Assembly: GCA_932521035.1 (NCBI GenBank)
Contig: OW051493.1
Coordinates: 10,376,001-10,440,000 of the forward strand
From: Oscheius dolichura
Taxonomy: Eukaryota; Nematoda; Chromadorea; Rhabditida; Rhabditidae
DNA: 64,000 nt
Direction: 5' to 3'
Shown here: positions 35,613 to 48,165 of the stretch, piece by piece
Position numbering within the stretch: position 1 is the stretch's first letter
How the letters are laid out: every line of letters begins with the position of its first letter
The notes under the pieces: generated by a model
The model's database searches: none
What the model was told of the DNA's origin: nothing
What the model saw: only the letters and a program-made list of their open reading frames with translations
Program-made: the position numbers and the translations under genes

Positions 35613-38600
35613 AGTGTCATCCTGAAAACGGGGAAGACTATAGATAGACAACGGAAATGGCCCGGAGCGGCGGATATCAAACGGATATTAACGGCCTGGG
35701 AATAGGCAGAGTACGGATCACATTTCGGCTCGCCAAAGAACAAAAAGCCTTGTTTATCCCCCCGCTTATACAATATCTGGTTTGAGGGAGGCGATCTGTT
35801 TGTTTCTATCGTCTAATTAGGCAAAACTTGCGCTGGAGCGGGTTATTGTATGCCGGAGAGGAGGACGATGGTTGTGGTGAAATAATGATGGCAACAGCTT
35901 TAATTCCATTAGAGGAACAGTTAAAAAACTAGATTTTAGAGAAGGGTTCTACAGTATCCTTTCGAACACTCTGATAGTTCATTTAATTGTTTTCAACGGA
36001 GAAAGGATCCTTTCAGTGCCAGTGGGAACACCAAAGAGTGGTCAGAGGAGGAACAAATGATTTTCTGTTGTAATGCAGGGTCAGAAGAGTACAAAAGGCT
36101 AAAATAATCTGTAGGTATTCAAGTAATAAGGGGAATGAGCAGGAAGGATTTATCTACCCGGGGTTGATGGAGTTGGGTGCCGTAGAAGGATTGGGAGTGG
36201 ATAGAGCCAGATGGAGGGGAATTTTGGAGTACCAAATGGTTGTGGAAGACCAACATTGAACCTAATTCTCAAATGATGAGTTCTATAAGAAAAGGTCGTT
36301 ATGGGCCCCGAGCTGCGAGCTCAAAAAGCTCCCGGCCCCAGGAATGGCGCCCTCAATACAATTTATATATACGCGCCTTCCCCTCCTTTTTGGCCAATAA
36401 ATCACACTTTTGAGTCATTATTTGATGAAAAAGCCTACAACACGTTGTTACCTACAATGTACAGTAGGTAAAAGAGAGACGGAAGCCCAAGAAGAACCGG
36501 TAAAATGGACTGCTGCCAAGGAATGTTGCTGACCCGCCGCTGTACGGAAGGGGGTTATATCAGAATCATCGGATCCCAAAAGAAATCGTCATGTGTGTGA
36601 CCTTTCCCATGATACTGTGCGGATTAAAATAGAATTAAAATATCAGCTGATCTCTGAGCCAATTACGGAAGACGGGAGTGTTTTTTGGAAGGGGAGAAAA
36701 AAGGAAACGAGTAAACTGAAACAAACATTTGCGGTGGCGAAGGTGACCCCCGCTGACAAGTTCAATTAGCAACGGGGAGAGATGACGGATGGCAACAACA
36801 GTTTCTTATGTGAAATTGATCACGACCATTTGCTGATGAATGGGCTTTGATGAATGGTAGTGAATCGGCGGGAAAAGGAGTAGAAGAAGGAGTACTGTAA
36901 ATGACAGGCAAGGTGGCAAATGCACTTCTCAATGCTACCGGTACAACTCTGACCATTCTCCAAGAAAATGAGTAGTTTCGACAAAACATAGACCATTTGA
37001 TACAGTTTTTCATGCTGATTCTGAGCCTGCTATCGATTTTTGTAAATTTAAAAAGAATAGAAAGTTATAGCAACGATTAGGAAGAGGATAGGTGGCCGAG
37101 CGGTCATGTGCGCGAAATCTCCCCGTCTAGCGCGAACAATGTTTCCTTGTGGATTAGAAATGACGGATTTCATTAAAACAAGGATAGAAGAATGTTGAGA
37201 AGGTGGAAGGTGAAGAAATCTTGCAATTTATAGAATTTTAACGGGGCGACACTCTATCTTGGGGTAATAAAACGGCGCCTTAAAGGACTGCCTGCCTTTT
37301 TTAGGATTTAAAAGGCTATTTGTGGTTAATAAATATACAGTAAGAAGGATTAAGGTAAGCTATTGGAATATGGTAGCATTTTGGAGAGAATATGGAAGAA
37401 TTAGCTGGCGAAGATGCGATCACGTCGGGGTGAACAATAGCCACCCCTGCAAATGTCACCGCTACCATCGTCTAGACGGGGAGACAGAGAAAGAAAAGAC
37501 AAAAAATGAACTGAAAGAATAACGAGATGCTCATGTTAAAAGTGCCACTTAAGAGTGTGCTAATCCTCGCGGGGACGGGGCGAGACGCGGGGAAGAGGGA
37601 GCAGCACACTGTCAAGCCCCGGAGAGACCCCCGAGTACAGGCCACGCGATGGCAGATATCGATTTCTGGGCGAAGGAAGGGGCGGCGGTTGTCCCATCAA
37701 CCCTCGAGACACAGCGAGAGAGAGCCGGCCGGCCAAATGGCCCCTTCAAAATTAGATGGGATCCTATGTTCCCCGCTCTCTTCCCCTCTCTCTCTCTATG
37801 TCTTCGATGATATATAGGGCGGGAGGGACGGGGGCAGTCTATTCGCACCCAGGAACAGCAAAGGAAGGGTTTGAACGGATCCGAGAGTAGTTTCATAGAG
37901 TCGAATCTCTTGAGGCTCAAAATCTGCTTCAAATGGAGATTTTTTGGTCCTTGGTCGAAAATCCCAGGTCATACTGTAGACCGACCTACAAAAGGGAGGC
38001 ATTCTTCCCAGAAATCACAACTTTTAACGAGGAGACGTCTACCTTTAAAATTTACCGTAACCCAAGGAAGCACTAAAGAAGCGCGTTAAATTTGAATTTT
38101 AAAGTTCTAAAATGCCCTGCTTCGATGTCTATTTGACTCACCATGGAAGAGAAGGTACTGTCCCTAAAGTAGGAACTCGATAGGATAGAAAAGAGAGAAT
38201 ATGACAACCAGAAGAGCCCTGAGAAACTGTAGCTGTATCCTATATAGTCCTACTCTCGGTCACGATGACCATGCCCTAATTTTTCTGTTTATGTTTGTCA
38301 AAAATAGAAGCAAAAAAAGAAGCTATTTTTGCAGCTGGATAAGTCAGCCTCTTGAACTGCTCTTACCGTATTTTGATTAACAGGACTGACGACAAGTTTG
38401 TGATAAGTACGGCCTTCAAAACTAATTTGGTACTGGATTGAATAACCTCGAAAGGACAAAATAACAAGGAAAGGGGCGGATATCTCCAGAGAGGGTAGCC
38501 TACCATTTTGGAGAGACGATGAAGACGAGCGGGCAAAAAGAATTTGCGGGGCCCTGCCTTATTTATACCCAGGGGATCGGCATTCCGCACATCTTCGGCA

Positions 38601-38637
38601 TTCTTTCAACTGCTCAAAAATAAATGAAATCATTTAA
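35613..38637. other. Long non-coding spacer
   Basis: 3 kb between the CACHD1-like start and the Ly6 gene 3' end. I find no convincing exon, RNA gene or hairpin repeat. The short open frames lack splice context and family resemblance. A CT-rich run sits at 37783-37798. It probably holds the promoter of the CACHD1-like gene near 35.6-36.4 kb. Confidence 0.5.
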
Positions 38638-39239
38638 TTAAATGGAGAAATGTGAGAAAAACAGAAGAGAGATCGGAATGAGAAGGGACAGGGACGAGGC
38701 GCCGGATAGATCTACATCTGTGTTGCAGTTGTCTGTTGTACAACAGCACATGTCTCCGATATAGATATCAAAGGGACGAGTACAATCTTGAGCCAAAGCC
38801 ATGTAGTTTTTCTGAAAATAATAAGTAGATAGCCCAGGAAATAACATTTGGACCCCCGAACTCATGAAGGGGCAGTTAGACAGTCATGTCGCTGTGGCTC
38901 TTTGTTAGCGCCACAGTTAAACACCCTTTGCTGCAGAATGTACCCCGTTTAACCTACCGAACATTGGTTGGCACTATCGCAGTCATATCGAATACCAGCC
39001 ACAGTCTTTCCACTCTGTCCAGTAGTCCAATACTTTTCCCTAAAATGAATAGACTACTGATTTTTTTTCTGTTTTCCCCACTTGATACAAGACTTTACTG
39101 TCGTTGAGCATGCAAGGGAGGTGGCATTATCCAAATATGGTGTAGCATCTCCTATTTTAAGGTAGAACCCTTGTTGGCAGAGGAGGGCATGGGCGGAAAA
39201 GACCAAGGCGAAGAGGATCGAGAGCAGACGAAGGAGCAT
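38638..39239 (-). CDS. Ly6/uPAR-fold GPI-anchored surface protein
   Basis: Three exons give about 137 residues. A signal peptide (MLLRLLSILFALVFSAHA) is followed by a three-finger domain with Cys spaced LLCQQGFYLKIG, LACSTTVKSCIK, YDCDSANQCS, and the hallmark end MCCCTTDNCN. A hydrophobic tail (SLSLLIPISLLFFSHFSI) after a Ser/Gly-rich stretch predicts a GPI anchor. Worm Ly6 proteins act on neuronal receptors and cell surfaces, but the target here is unknown. The gene is transcribed away from the coiled-coil gene. Its second intron holds two degenerate hairpin repeats. Confidence 0.85.
38869..38936 (+). repeat. Two degenerate hairpin repeats (Ly6 intron)
   Basis: 38869-38898 keeps CAGTTAGACAGTCATG and CGCTGTGGC but has lost the left stem. 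38910-38936 keeps only the left part, GCCACAGTTAAACACC. Both lie in the second intron of the Ly6 gene. Confidence 0.65.
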
Positions 39240-39695
39240 CTTGGGACAACGGGGAAGCAGCAGCAGACTACGAGACTTTTTATCTGGCTAGTCTGATAAG
39301 GAACGTAAATCATCTCGCAGAAGATGACGGCTTCTGGAAGGCGTGACTCAGCGTCGTAAATCATAATTCCTGAAAGATCAGAGTCGAAAATTTGTAGAGA
39401 ATTAATGAGAATGAGGCATTAGGAAGATTGACCCTTTTCTGGGTACGGTAGAAACCAATAAATGTAGCCCAAAAACTGAAAAATGAAGCCTATGTTTATG
39501 TTGTCAGCATCCCTATTCGGTAGCTAATTATGTTGCCAGATGGCCGGATCGATCCGTTCTTGCCAGCTGTTCCTCGTTCCTTTTCTGGATACACCTCTTT
39601 CCTGCTCCTTCTCTCTGTTTATTACATTCCTCACTTATTTAAAGTGGCATTTATCATCTATATAAAATAAATACACAGAGAAGAAAAGGTTTCAG
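39240..39695. promoter_or_regulatory. Divergent spacer, Ly6 / coiled-coil gene
   Basis: 456 bp between divergent start codons. It probably contains both promoters. GGTTTCAG directly before the plus-strand ATG at 39696 is a possible trans-splice acceptor. No specific site is recognised. Confidence 0.45.
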
Positions 39696-41670
39696 ATGGA
39701 ATTTCGGGTAACACCTCCTCCGAGACTCTGCTTGGGTGATGATAATGAACGGAAACTAACGGATCTCTTGGAGGTTGCCTTTTTTTTAGGTTTCTGTATT
39801 TTACCTTCGTTATTTCTAGGCTGAAAGACAGCTGGTAATAGAAAGTCAGGAAAACTATAAAATGATCAAGGAGAGATTCCTAGAAGTGACGGAACAGCTG
39901 GATCTATCCAATAAGGAACTACAACTGGTAAGATATCCTTTATTTCAGGGTGTAGGCCTTATTTTTCCATCTCATCCAAATAAGGGTAAAGTGTTTTTTA
40001 TTCGCGGTCTGGTAGATTTAAACAGGAAGTGTTCCATTTTGCGCATGAAATACGCCAGGAACCAGGATTTGCAAGGGACAGAGTCGAGATTTTAAACCAG
40101 GGCCCAATTATAATTAGAAATGGAACAAGTTGAAGTTTCCCCTTTCAGTTACGAGCGGACAAGGAAGCAGAAGAGAAGGCCAGACAAGAATTATTCCAAT
40201 TAGATCGAAAAAGTCGCGAAATCCTCCACCAGATGGAAATGGACAACAAGCAGAGACAACTGGCACAGCATCAATTTCAAACCGGGACATTGGCCGAGCT
40301 TCAGAAGGTTTTCCGAAAGGTTTGAGATATCTAGATAGAATTTAAAGGTATATTTTAGGAACTAGCCGATCAAGAGGGAGAAATAAAGAAACTAGAAGAC
40401 GAGAAAGACGGTCTGGTTGAGGAGAACGACCGCCTATTGGAGGAGATGCGCCAACTGCAAACTGAAGTGACCAAGACGAGGAAAGTATTCAAAGAGAGGG
40501 AGAGGGAACTGGCAGACGACTTTGACCGACAGCTACAGGAAATGATGTCCTCTTTGGAAGCAGAGAAGTAATTTCTATTAGTTCCCTTTGAAAAGTAGGT
40601 TCTAGAAAGAACAAGGTGGAGGATCCTGTGGCTGTTTCGTTGAGAGAGAAGATTAAAATGTTGGAAGAATTGATAGAAGAAAAGGACAGGGATAAAAAGA
40701 GGCAGATTGAACAACTGGAGGAGAGAGTAGCCCGGCTGACGGAACAATTGATTGTGGAGAAGGAGAAGAGCCAACGGCTGGCTTCGTACCAGTCACAGTA
40801 GAATTTTCCTATTACTTACAGCCTTTTCTTGTTTTTAGAGTAGAGCTGACAAAATTGGAAGCGAAGAGGATAGTCCAACAGAAGAATAAAGAACTAGATG
40901 AGTTGAGAAAGTGGCTTCCTTTCCAATATTTTGGAACTTGAGGATTTTAGGCAGATAACAGACCTCCGAACCCAGAAAATAAACGAGGATACAATCGCAG
41001 CGGAATCGGAAAGACGACTAAGGAACCAATTCTTCGACCAGTCGTTTTCTTTTGATGAGAAGCTGTCGTCAATGGAGTTGGTTATCAAAGAGAGGGACCA
41101 GTACATAGAAGGTAGGCGGATACGTGATTGCCACAGTTAGACAGCCATGGGATCTTGACGTCAAAAACTTCAATTTCAGAGCTCAAGCAGAAATTAGACG
41201 AGACAAGACTGGATGAGAGCAGTATGGAACAATTGGAAGTCAATTGCCAGGCGGAAAAGGAGAGTAGGGAGAGGATTGAACGGGAAAACAAGGTAACTAT
41301 CTCTTTTTTTAGCTTTAATATGTTCAGAAACTGTCTGAAATAGTTGAGAAGAAGGAAATTGAATGGAGCCAACAGATAGCTGGACTAAAATTGGAGCGGA
41401 ACCGACTGGAGGAAATGATCGCCGACTTGAAGTGGGGATATTGTATAAAAATAAACGGATTAATTTTCTAGGAACAGATTAAAAACCACACCAGAGACAG
41501 TAGAAGAAGTTCTAAGACTTCGATCACAATTGGCCGAGAAGGAAGACCAAGAGAGGGCGCTCAAAGAACACTACCGTACTCTCCTCTCTCGGATGAAGAC
41601 TTCCCTGAAAAATATAGAGAAACGACACCGGCATACTCAAAAAAAACTAGAAGGACATATATTAATATAG
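39696..41670 (+). CDS. Coiled-coil protein of unknown function
   Basis: Ten exons (39696-39773, 39820-39927, 40149-40307, 40359-40567, 40606-40797, 40839-40910, 40951-41111, 41180-41292, 41328-41431, 41472-41670) join in phase to 349 residues. After a short head with a Pro run (FRVTPPPRLCLG) almost the whole chain is heptad-like, rich in Glu, Lys, Leu and Gln, ending in a basic segment (RHRHTQKKLEGH). There is no signal peptide, membrane helix or enzyme motif. It looks like a structural or scaffolding protein; I cannot assign a family. The 40911-40950 intron is only 40 nt. The stop lies 17 bp from the stop of the convergent DB-module gene. Confidence 0.8.
41130..41150 (+). repeat. Half hairpin repeat (coiled-coil gene intron)
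   Basis: Only the left half remains: GCCACAGTTAGACAGCCATG. It lies within a 68-nt intron and the right arm is absent. Confidence 0.7.
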
Positions 41671-41687
41671 TAGAAATAAATAGATAT

Positions 41688-42806
41688 TTATCCTTCCCAT
41701 TCACATTCAGACGACCAGTTGGGATCGTATCGGGGCTTGGAGGTGAGACCCGTCTTCTGGCAGGACATAATGGTGGACATGTGCTGGATACACGGCTGGT
41801 AGTTGAAGATATCCTGCATGTCACACGTCGGCACGTCGCCTTTACAGAACGAGGCACACTCTTTGGGAACTCCTGAAACGATTTCCCCCTTTAATTTAAC
41901 CCTACCAACCTTTAGCCTCGCAGCATTCCTGCTGGTCGGTTGCATCTGCCGCACAATAGGCCCAGGTAGTCAACTGAGAGAGGCATTTAAGTCCTAAGGT
42001 ACTGCCTAACTAAAGAAACTGGTTACAGTAATCTAAAGTGGGAAAACCTCTTCAGAAGTGGTGTTATATCTACACAGAGGAAGGCAGAACTTCATTTCTT
42101 GGACACCCACAGTGAGGCAGCATTTCTGGAAGGATTAAGCTTGATCTATTGTTTTGGAGAAGCGGAAAACAATCTCAACAGGATCGTCTTGTTGACTCGG
42201 ACTTTGGATTAAAACTGGAAGTGGCAGGGGGTTTTAAACTGGGAAACTAAAATTCAGCTGGTTTCCCACTTTTCTCCCAGAATTCGAGCCGGGTTAATTT
42301 AACACGATCTTCGAGATCAGTTCTAAACTTTAGAGACAGGGGTAGGGTTTAGGTTTTGAGGCGAAAATTATCAGGTCCATGTTGCCCTGGTCTAGAAAGA
42401 TCTTCTATCCGGGACGCCGAGGCTCCACCCCAGAAGCAGAGCGGAAACAAGATCCAGTCCCGAATTTTCTCAGTTTTTCAAGAAAAGATCGAATATCCCG
42501 CCTGGCCTTTTCTCATAAACACAACAAAGATTAAAAAGGAAACAACTATCAATCTGCCCATTGCCTACCTGTATCCTCTCATAATGGATGGCCTCACAGG
42601 AACAGTGGCATTTCCTTTGAAGTGCCATGGCTTTTAATGTCTTCCCGAAGCATTCTCCCTGGATAAATTATGGTCAAGAAGGTGTCCGGTCCTACCTGGG
42701 AGACTTTACTCGCGCAGAAGGATGGATCCGTGGGACATTTCTGCTTCAGATCAGCTGGAGACAATTGTGCCCCGATGAATGGCAAAAAGAATAGAAGGAA
42801 AATCAT
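41688..42806 (-). CDS. Secreted DB-module (Cys-rich) protein
   Basis: Four exons (42806-42696, 42125-42048, 42009-41910, 41872-41688) give 157 residues. A signal peptide (MIFLLFFLPFIGAQ) precedes two copies of the nematode DB pattern: KCCLTVGVQEMKFCLPLC, and ECCEAKGVPKECASFC followed by a CDMQ...QPCIQHMSTIMSC tail. DB modules are found in extracellular nematode proteins, often with fibronectin type III domains; none is present here. The role is unknown. The gene ends tail to tail with the coiled-coil gene, 17 bp apart. Confidence 0.85.
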
Positions 42807-43456
42807 CTCTCGCAAATGATTGTGTGACGAAATGAGACAGGTGACGACGACCCAGATCCCCTTCCCCCGGACACGGACAAGTCTCTATCTCTCGCTCTCT
42901 TGTTCTCCTCGTCCAGTTCGATTCATGTCACAATAGAGAATTTTTATTTATGGAAACCACTGTGTACATGAGCAGGTGGTCATATATATAATATTTAGAG
43001 GGGGGATCATCAGCAGGGGACGATAGAAGAAGATAAATAAAAATACACAAAGTGAACTAGGTGGGAGGAAGAGAGGCAACCCTAAGGAGAGATACTCGCA
43101 TGACGAAATATAGAACTGCACAAGTGGTGAGGAAGAGAAGGAGACGCTAACCCTTGACGACTAAAAAGAGGAGAAGAGGACCGCATTAGACGGGGAAGAG
43201 GGAGGAAGAGAGAGACAGAGCTAAGGCAGAACGCAGTCACCCGCACGGAGAGTGCTCACCGGGACGGAGCAGGGGGAGGAGGGGAGGAGGAGGCGGCGGG
43301 CGGATCACAGACGGAATGAGGCTTACCATCAATCAATTATCAAAGCTCTAGGGGAAGTTACCGTAACGGGAAGGGGGGACACTTTTGACATTTTTACAGG
43401 ATAGAAAGAGTTTGACTCGTACAGTATTAGGGGAGCGGGAAGAGGGGAGGAGAGGC
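42807..43456. other. Spacer between DB-module gene start and receptor gene 3' end
   Basis: 650 bp of GA-rich sequence without an exon. It should contain the promoter of the DB-module gene and the 3' UTR of the receptor gene. Confidence 0.4.
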
Positions 43457-46400
43457 TCAGATGTGGAGAGAGCCATTGCTGGCCGGGTTGTGGATCTGGG
43501 CGTCGTTCTCTTCACTGTTGCCAATGACTAGGCGAGAATTCCTGGCATCATCACCGAATGGGTCGCGGAACGGGTCGTCCATGTCCGGCTCGACAGTACG
43601 CCTGTAGATCGGGTTGTCGAAGTTCATCGCGGTGAATCCTCCCACAGACTCTCTCCTCTTCTTGTAATACACGACTCCCTGGAATTTTTATAGGTTATAA
43701 ACGATGTATGTCTCCTCACCATGACAGTGAAGATAGCCAACATGAGGAAGAACATCATTGTGGAGAGAGAGAAGCCGGTAGCCGCTCCCTCCGTGGCCAG
43801 CTCCATTGAACAGGTCAAGCTGTCCAGGGAGCCGCAGAGGCAGGCGAAGGGCTGGTAGTGGGCGGCGGCGGTCTCCTCCTTCTGGTGCTGTTCACGGTAG
43901 AGGGCTCGAGGAAGGCACATATCCCTATCCTTTGAACAAGTATGATCTTCGCACTGGAAGAAAACAGTCAAACTGCAGTACCCCTAGGACAAACCTTGTT
44001 GGGCATGACGGGCTGGGCCTGCTTGTGGTAGATTCTCACAGTCATCGGAGTGGTGACCTTCTGCATGACCTTCTTGACATCGTCTCCATTGAATTTGTTC
44101 ACAGAATTGACACCGTCGTTCTCCCAATCCGTATAATAGACGCGATCTTCGAACACGGCCATGGAGAAGGGATGGCGGAGGTAGTCATGACTGTGGAGGA
44201 CTGTCTAAACTTTTACTGGTTACAAAAGGAGAGGGGTAAGTCTGACCTTGACGTCCTGTCCCCAATAGTCGCAGGAGAAGATGGATTTGATCTTGGCATC
44301 GGCCCAGTAGACGCGCTTTGACACGTAGTCCAGGGCGAGACCGTTTGGCCACTTGACGCGATCTCCCTTGACAATGACCTAGAAGTGGCAAACTATCAAA
44401 ACGGTTACGGTAATGACTTACAATTCGGTTCTCTCCATCCATTCCTGCTCTCTCAATCCTGGCTTCTTTCCCCCAATCCGTCCAGAAGACGAGTCCCATC
44501 TCTGGATCAACAGCAATGGCTCGGGGCTCTTCCAAATTCAAGGAGACTAGAGTCCGGCGCTTCTTTGTCTCCAGGTCGAGGACATTGATCTGGTCGAGAC
44601 CTCCGTCTGTCCAGAAGAGAAGGTTGTGGATCCAGTCGATGGCCAGCCCGTCGGGAGTATGGACATTGTCGGCCAGGGTGAAGATCTTCTCCTTGTCACA
44701 CTGAAAATGGATTTTGATCTATTGTTCAATTGAAAGAAACGTACGCTCTTGGGTTCCCATTGGGTAGAGTCGGAGTTGTTTCCAATGTTGCAGATCATTA
44801 TCTTCTTGTGGGAGATGTCAGACCAGATTAGACTCTAGAAAAATGAAATTTAAACCATATGGATGGTTCTCTAATTGGTCCCGAAAAGGAAGCGACTCGT
44901 TACAGTATCTCTAACTCCCGATTTACCTTGTTGTCCATGTGGAAGTCCATAGCCACGGCGGATCCAATGCTCTGGATCAGAGGGGCATAGGTGTTGGTAA
45001 CCAGGTCGAACTGCCTAATCGAGGCTCGGTTACTCAACAGGACGATGGGATCTCCCCCAACGGCGCGGCACTTGTTCGGAACGGGGGAGAGCTTTTCGTG
45101 GCTGAGTTTGTATCCACGGATACAATCGCACTCATAGCCTCCTTGGGTGTTTTTACACACTTGGTCACAGACTCCGTGGATCTCTTCGCATTCGTTGATG
45201 TCTAGAACTGAGTGAAGAAGAGAATAGGGTGGTAGCTACCTTTGCATTTGCCGTTATCCGCCCTCCAGCCGCTTTTACAGTAGCAGACCTCATTGCCGGC
45301 GATGTAGGATGCGTGGCAGGAGCAGCCTTCCGATCCCTTTGCACACATTGCTAAAAAAGAATAAGAATAAATAAAGGGAAGAATTGGCTTACTGGTATTC
45401 TTGCGGCACTCGTGTCCATCAGCCGTGCAGACATTGTTCTTGGTCTTACAGAAATCCGTATAGGGGATACATTGCAACGGAGAGGTAGAGCATTCCATCT
45501 CGGTGTCTTCCTTGCAAGTGACTGAAAAGATACCAGAAAGATGGGAAAATAGAGGAGAACACGTACTTGGCTCGGTGACATTGCATCCTCTCTCGTCGGC
45601 CCCGTCGACGCAGTCCTCATTCCCATCGCATCTCATACTCTGGGTGATGCACTTCCCGTTGGGGCACTTCCATTCCTCCTTTGTGCACTCTCGGTCGTTA
45701 CAGTTCTTCTCGTCACTTCCATCAGCACAGTCCTCCTCCCCGTCACAGACCCACATCTTGCTAATGCAGGCATTCCCAGAGGTACAGGCGAATTCCTACA
45801 AAAAAAGGGGTACAGTACTCCAGGTGGGAACATACCATAGCAGGGCGCCTGCACTGATGCGGTTTGGCTGTGCAGTTCCTCTCATCGGAATGGTCAAGAC
45901 AGTCGGCCTCTCCGTCACAGACCCAATCCGTCGGGATACAGCCATCCGACTTGACACACTTGAACATGCTCTTCCCCTCGCAGAGCTGATCGATCGTCTG
46001 GTTACAGTTCTTCTCGTCCGACCCGTCTCCACAGTCGTCCTCCCCGTCGCAGACCCAGTTGTTGAAGATACACACCTTATTGGCGCATCTACAGTAGCCA
46101 TTTTCTTTAAAGAACGGAATTAATACTCACGTGAAGTCGGAAGGTCGGCAGGTCGTGGCCTCGCACTTCTCTTCGTCCTCTCCCGAGGCGCAGTCCTTCT
46201 GGCCGTCGCATTGCCATGTCTTGGGAATGCACAGCTTGTACTGGCCGTCGAATTCGTTGCAGGTGAATTGGTGGTCAGTACAGGTGACATCTGGATGGAA
46301 AATAGGATTCCAAATATACATAAGGGGTAGTACCGTCACAGCTGAGTTCGTCACTCCTATCATCGCAGTCGAACTCGCCGTCACACCTCCACTTATCAGG

Positions 46401-48165
46401 AATACAGGGATTGTGGTTGGCTTTGAAGGCCTGGCTGTTCTCATGTCCACATTTGAATTCTCCTTCGGCACATTTCACTAAAATTGGTCGTTGTTTATTC
46501 TGGTTAAAAATAATTGGCCGAGAATACTCTTCTCCCCCGGGGTGACACGGCAAACAGGAGGGCCGGCGGCCGAGTTACAGCACAGTTCGACCGAGCAAAT
46601 AGAGGCCATTCACTCGGGGGAACGGTGCTGTTCTCTAGCCTTTTTTTGTGATTAACCCGAATCTTGAGGGCAGAACTTTTGGTTTTTAGGGTAAGAAGAG
46701 AGGAACAGCTTTTCGACTTGACTTGTCCTTTCCTCTCGCCCGGTAGAGAGCACCTGCTACAAACAGCCATAACCTAGCCTGCGTAAACAATCTATTAGGT
46801 CAGAGATTATCGATTAAAAGGTGCTTCTCCCATTGCAGAAGGCCGGATAATATGTGATCCTATGGAAACAGTCACTGTGGCAGTTTATCGGGAGATTTTG
46901 ACTGGAGGCCGTGATCTGATTGGCGCCACAGTTGGACAGGCGAGTTGCTGTGGCTGTCTAATCAGGGATCAGAAAACGTTTCTCAATACATTTTGGGCTG
47001 TCAGTCCCTCACAAAAAGCCTACACTTTCCATTTACAAGCTACAAAACATGGTTTCGAACCCGTGAGAAGTATCTGTTTACGCCGTTTGGCTAGCTGACT
47101 AAAGAATAACAAACCATGATCGCAGTCCTTTTCGTCTTCTTCTCCCTTACAATCGATATCTCCATCGCATTTCCACGACCGGGGAATACAACGGCCATCA
47201 TTACAGGCGAATGTCTCGTTACCCGTGCAGGCTGAAAAGTGTCACTGATTATCCCTTCCCGATCCATATCTCTCTACACATTGAACATAATAAAACGGCA
47301 TGCATTAACACAGAGAAAGCAGATTGTGTTATATAAAGTGGGAACAATTACAATTATTATGAGATTGTGTGTTTGTGTGTGTGTTAGTGCGTGTAAATGG
47401 AACATGCATAACCAACCAGTCTGTTTAGTGGCAGAAGCCTGGGTTAGCAGGGATGAGCGGCGCCAAGCGTCGACTAAAATATGAAAACTCACGATTCTTT
47501 TGCTTAGAATATGTGTTATAGTAAGGCTTATGGAAAGAGTCTACAAGGTATTTCATTCATTTTGAGTAGGGAAAAGGGGGAAAAGGAGCGGGTTATCCAT
47601 GACTGGACGGTTCTCCTCCCGCGCGCTCGCACCCGTACAATCTCGGCACCAGAAAGCTCCATTCTTTTTCTATAGAACACTTTCCTAACATATACATTCA
47701 CTCGTTCGCTATAAAAATACCAACAATTTTTAGCTGCCGAGGTCTTACGGGTGCGAAAAAACGGGAACAAAACCGCCCAGTCCCACCTTCAAAGGTTTGA
47801 AATATCTCCCATTGTCCTCGTTTTTCTCTTTTTGAATCGGCATATTCCACTCCAATCGATAGTTCTTATCATCCCCCGCTCCATTTTGATTATCTTATCT
47901 CTTATTTTTCAGAGAAAATTCCAGTAGTAGACAGACAAAACTGGTGGTGGTGCACCTACACTCTGCCTCTGGTGACAGCTACTAAATCTTATCGCTATAA
48001 GCATCGCGGCTCCGAAAGTCAGAGATAAGAACTGGCCCTTTACCCCTCTCTGTATTTAAAAAGGGGCAAAAAAATATATTAAAAATAATTACCTTGTCTG
48101 GAGTAGGCGAGGGGGATTAGTAGAAGAAACAAGGCGCACACAGCACCCCAATGTAGACGACTCAT
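43457..48165 (-). CDS. LDL-receptor family protein, RME-2/vitellogenin-receptor-like
   Basis: Fifteen exons give 885 residues: signal peptide ([20 protein letters not shown]), eight LDLR class A repeats (for example [16 protein letters not shown] and [16 protein letters not shown]; the last lacks the acidic SDE cluster), EGF-like modules ([16 protein letters not shown]), one YWTD-type propeller ([32 protein letters not shown]), a membrane helix ([19 protein letters not shown]) and a tail with the internalisation signal NFDNPIY. One propeller plus a tail FxNPxY fits the LDLR/VLDLR and yolk-receptor group rather than the giant LRPs. RME-2, the worm yolk receptor, is the closest fit I know by layout. 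Introns 1 and 2 are long; intron 2 holds a hairpin repeat. Confidence 0.93.
46925..46954 (+). repeat. Hairpin repeat, copy 9 (receptor gene intron 2)
   Basis: Intact stems around GCCACAGTTGGACAGG and CGAGTTGCTGTGGC. It lies in intron 2 of the LDL-receptor-like gene, opposite to the gene direction. Confidence 0.85.

Noticed and set aside
36762..37013. 83-codon open frame on the minus strand
   Set aside because: It lacks splice context and motifs and is surrounded by non-coding sequence.
37085..37150. tRNA-like stretch GGTGGCCGAGCGGTCATG
   Set aside because: It resembles the D-arm of a class II tRNA, but no T-arm (GTTCRA) or closing acceptor stem follows at the right distance.
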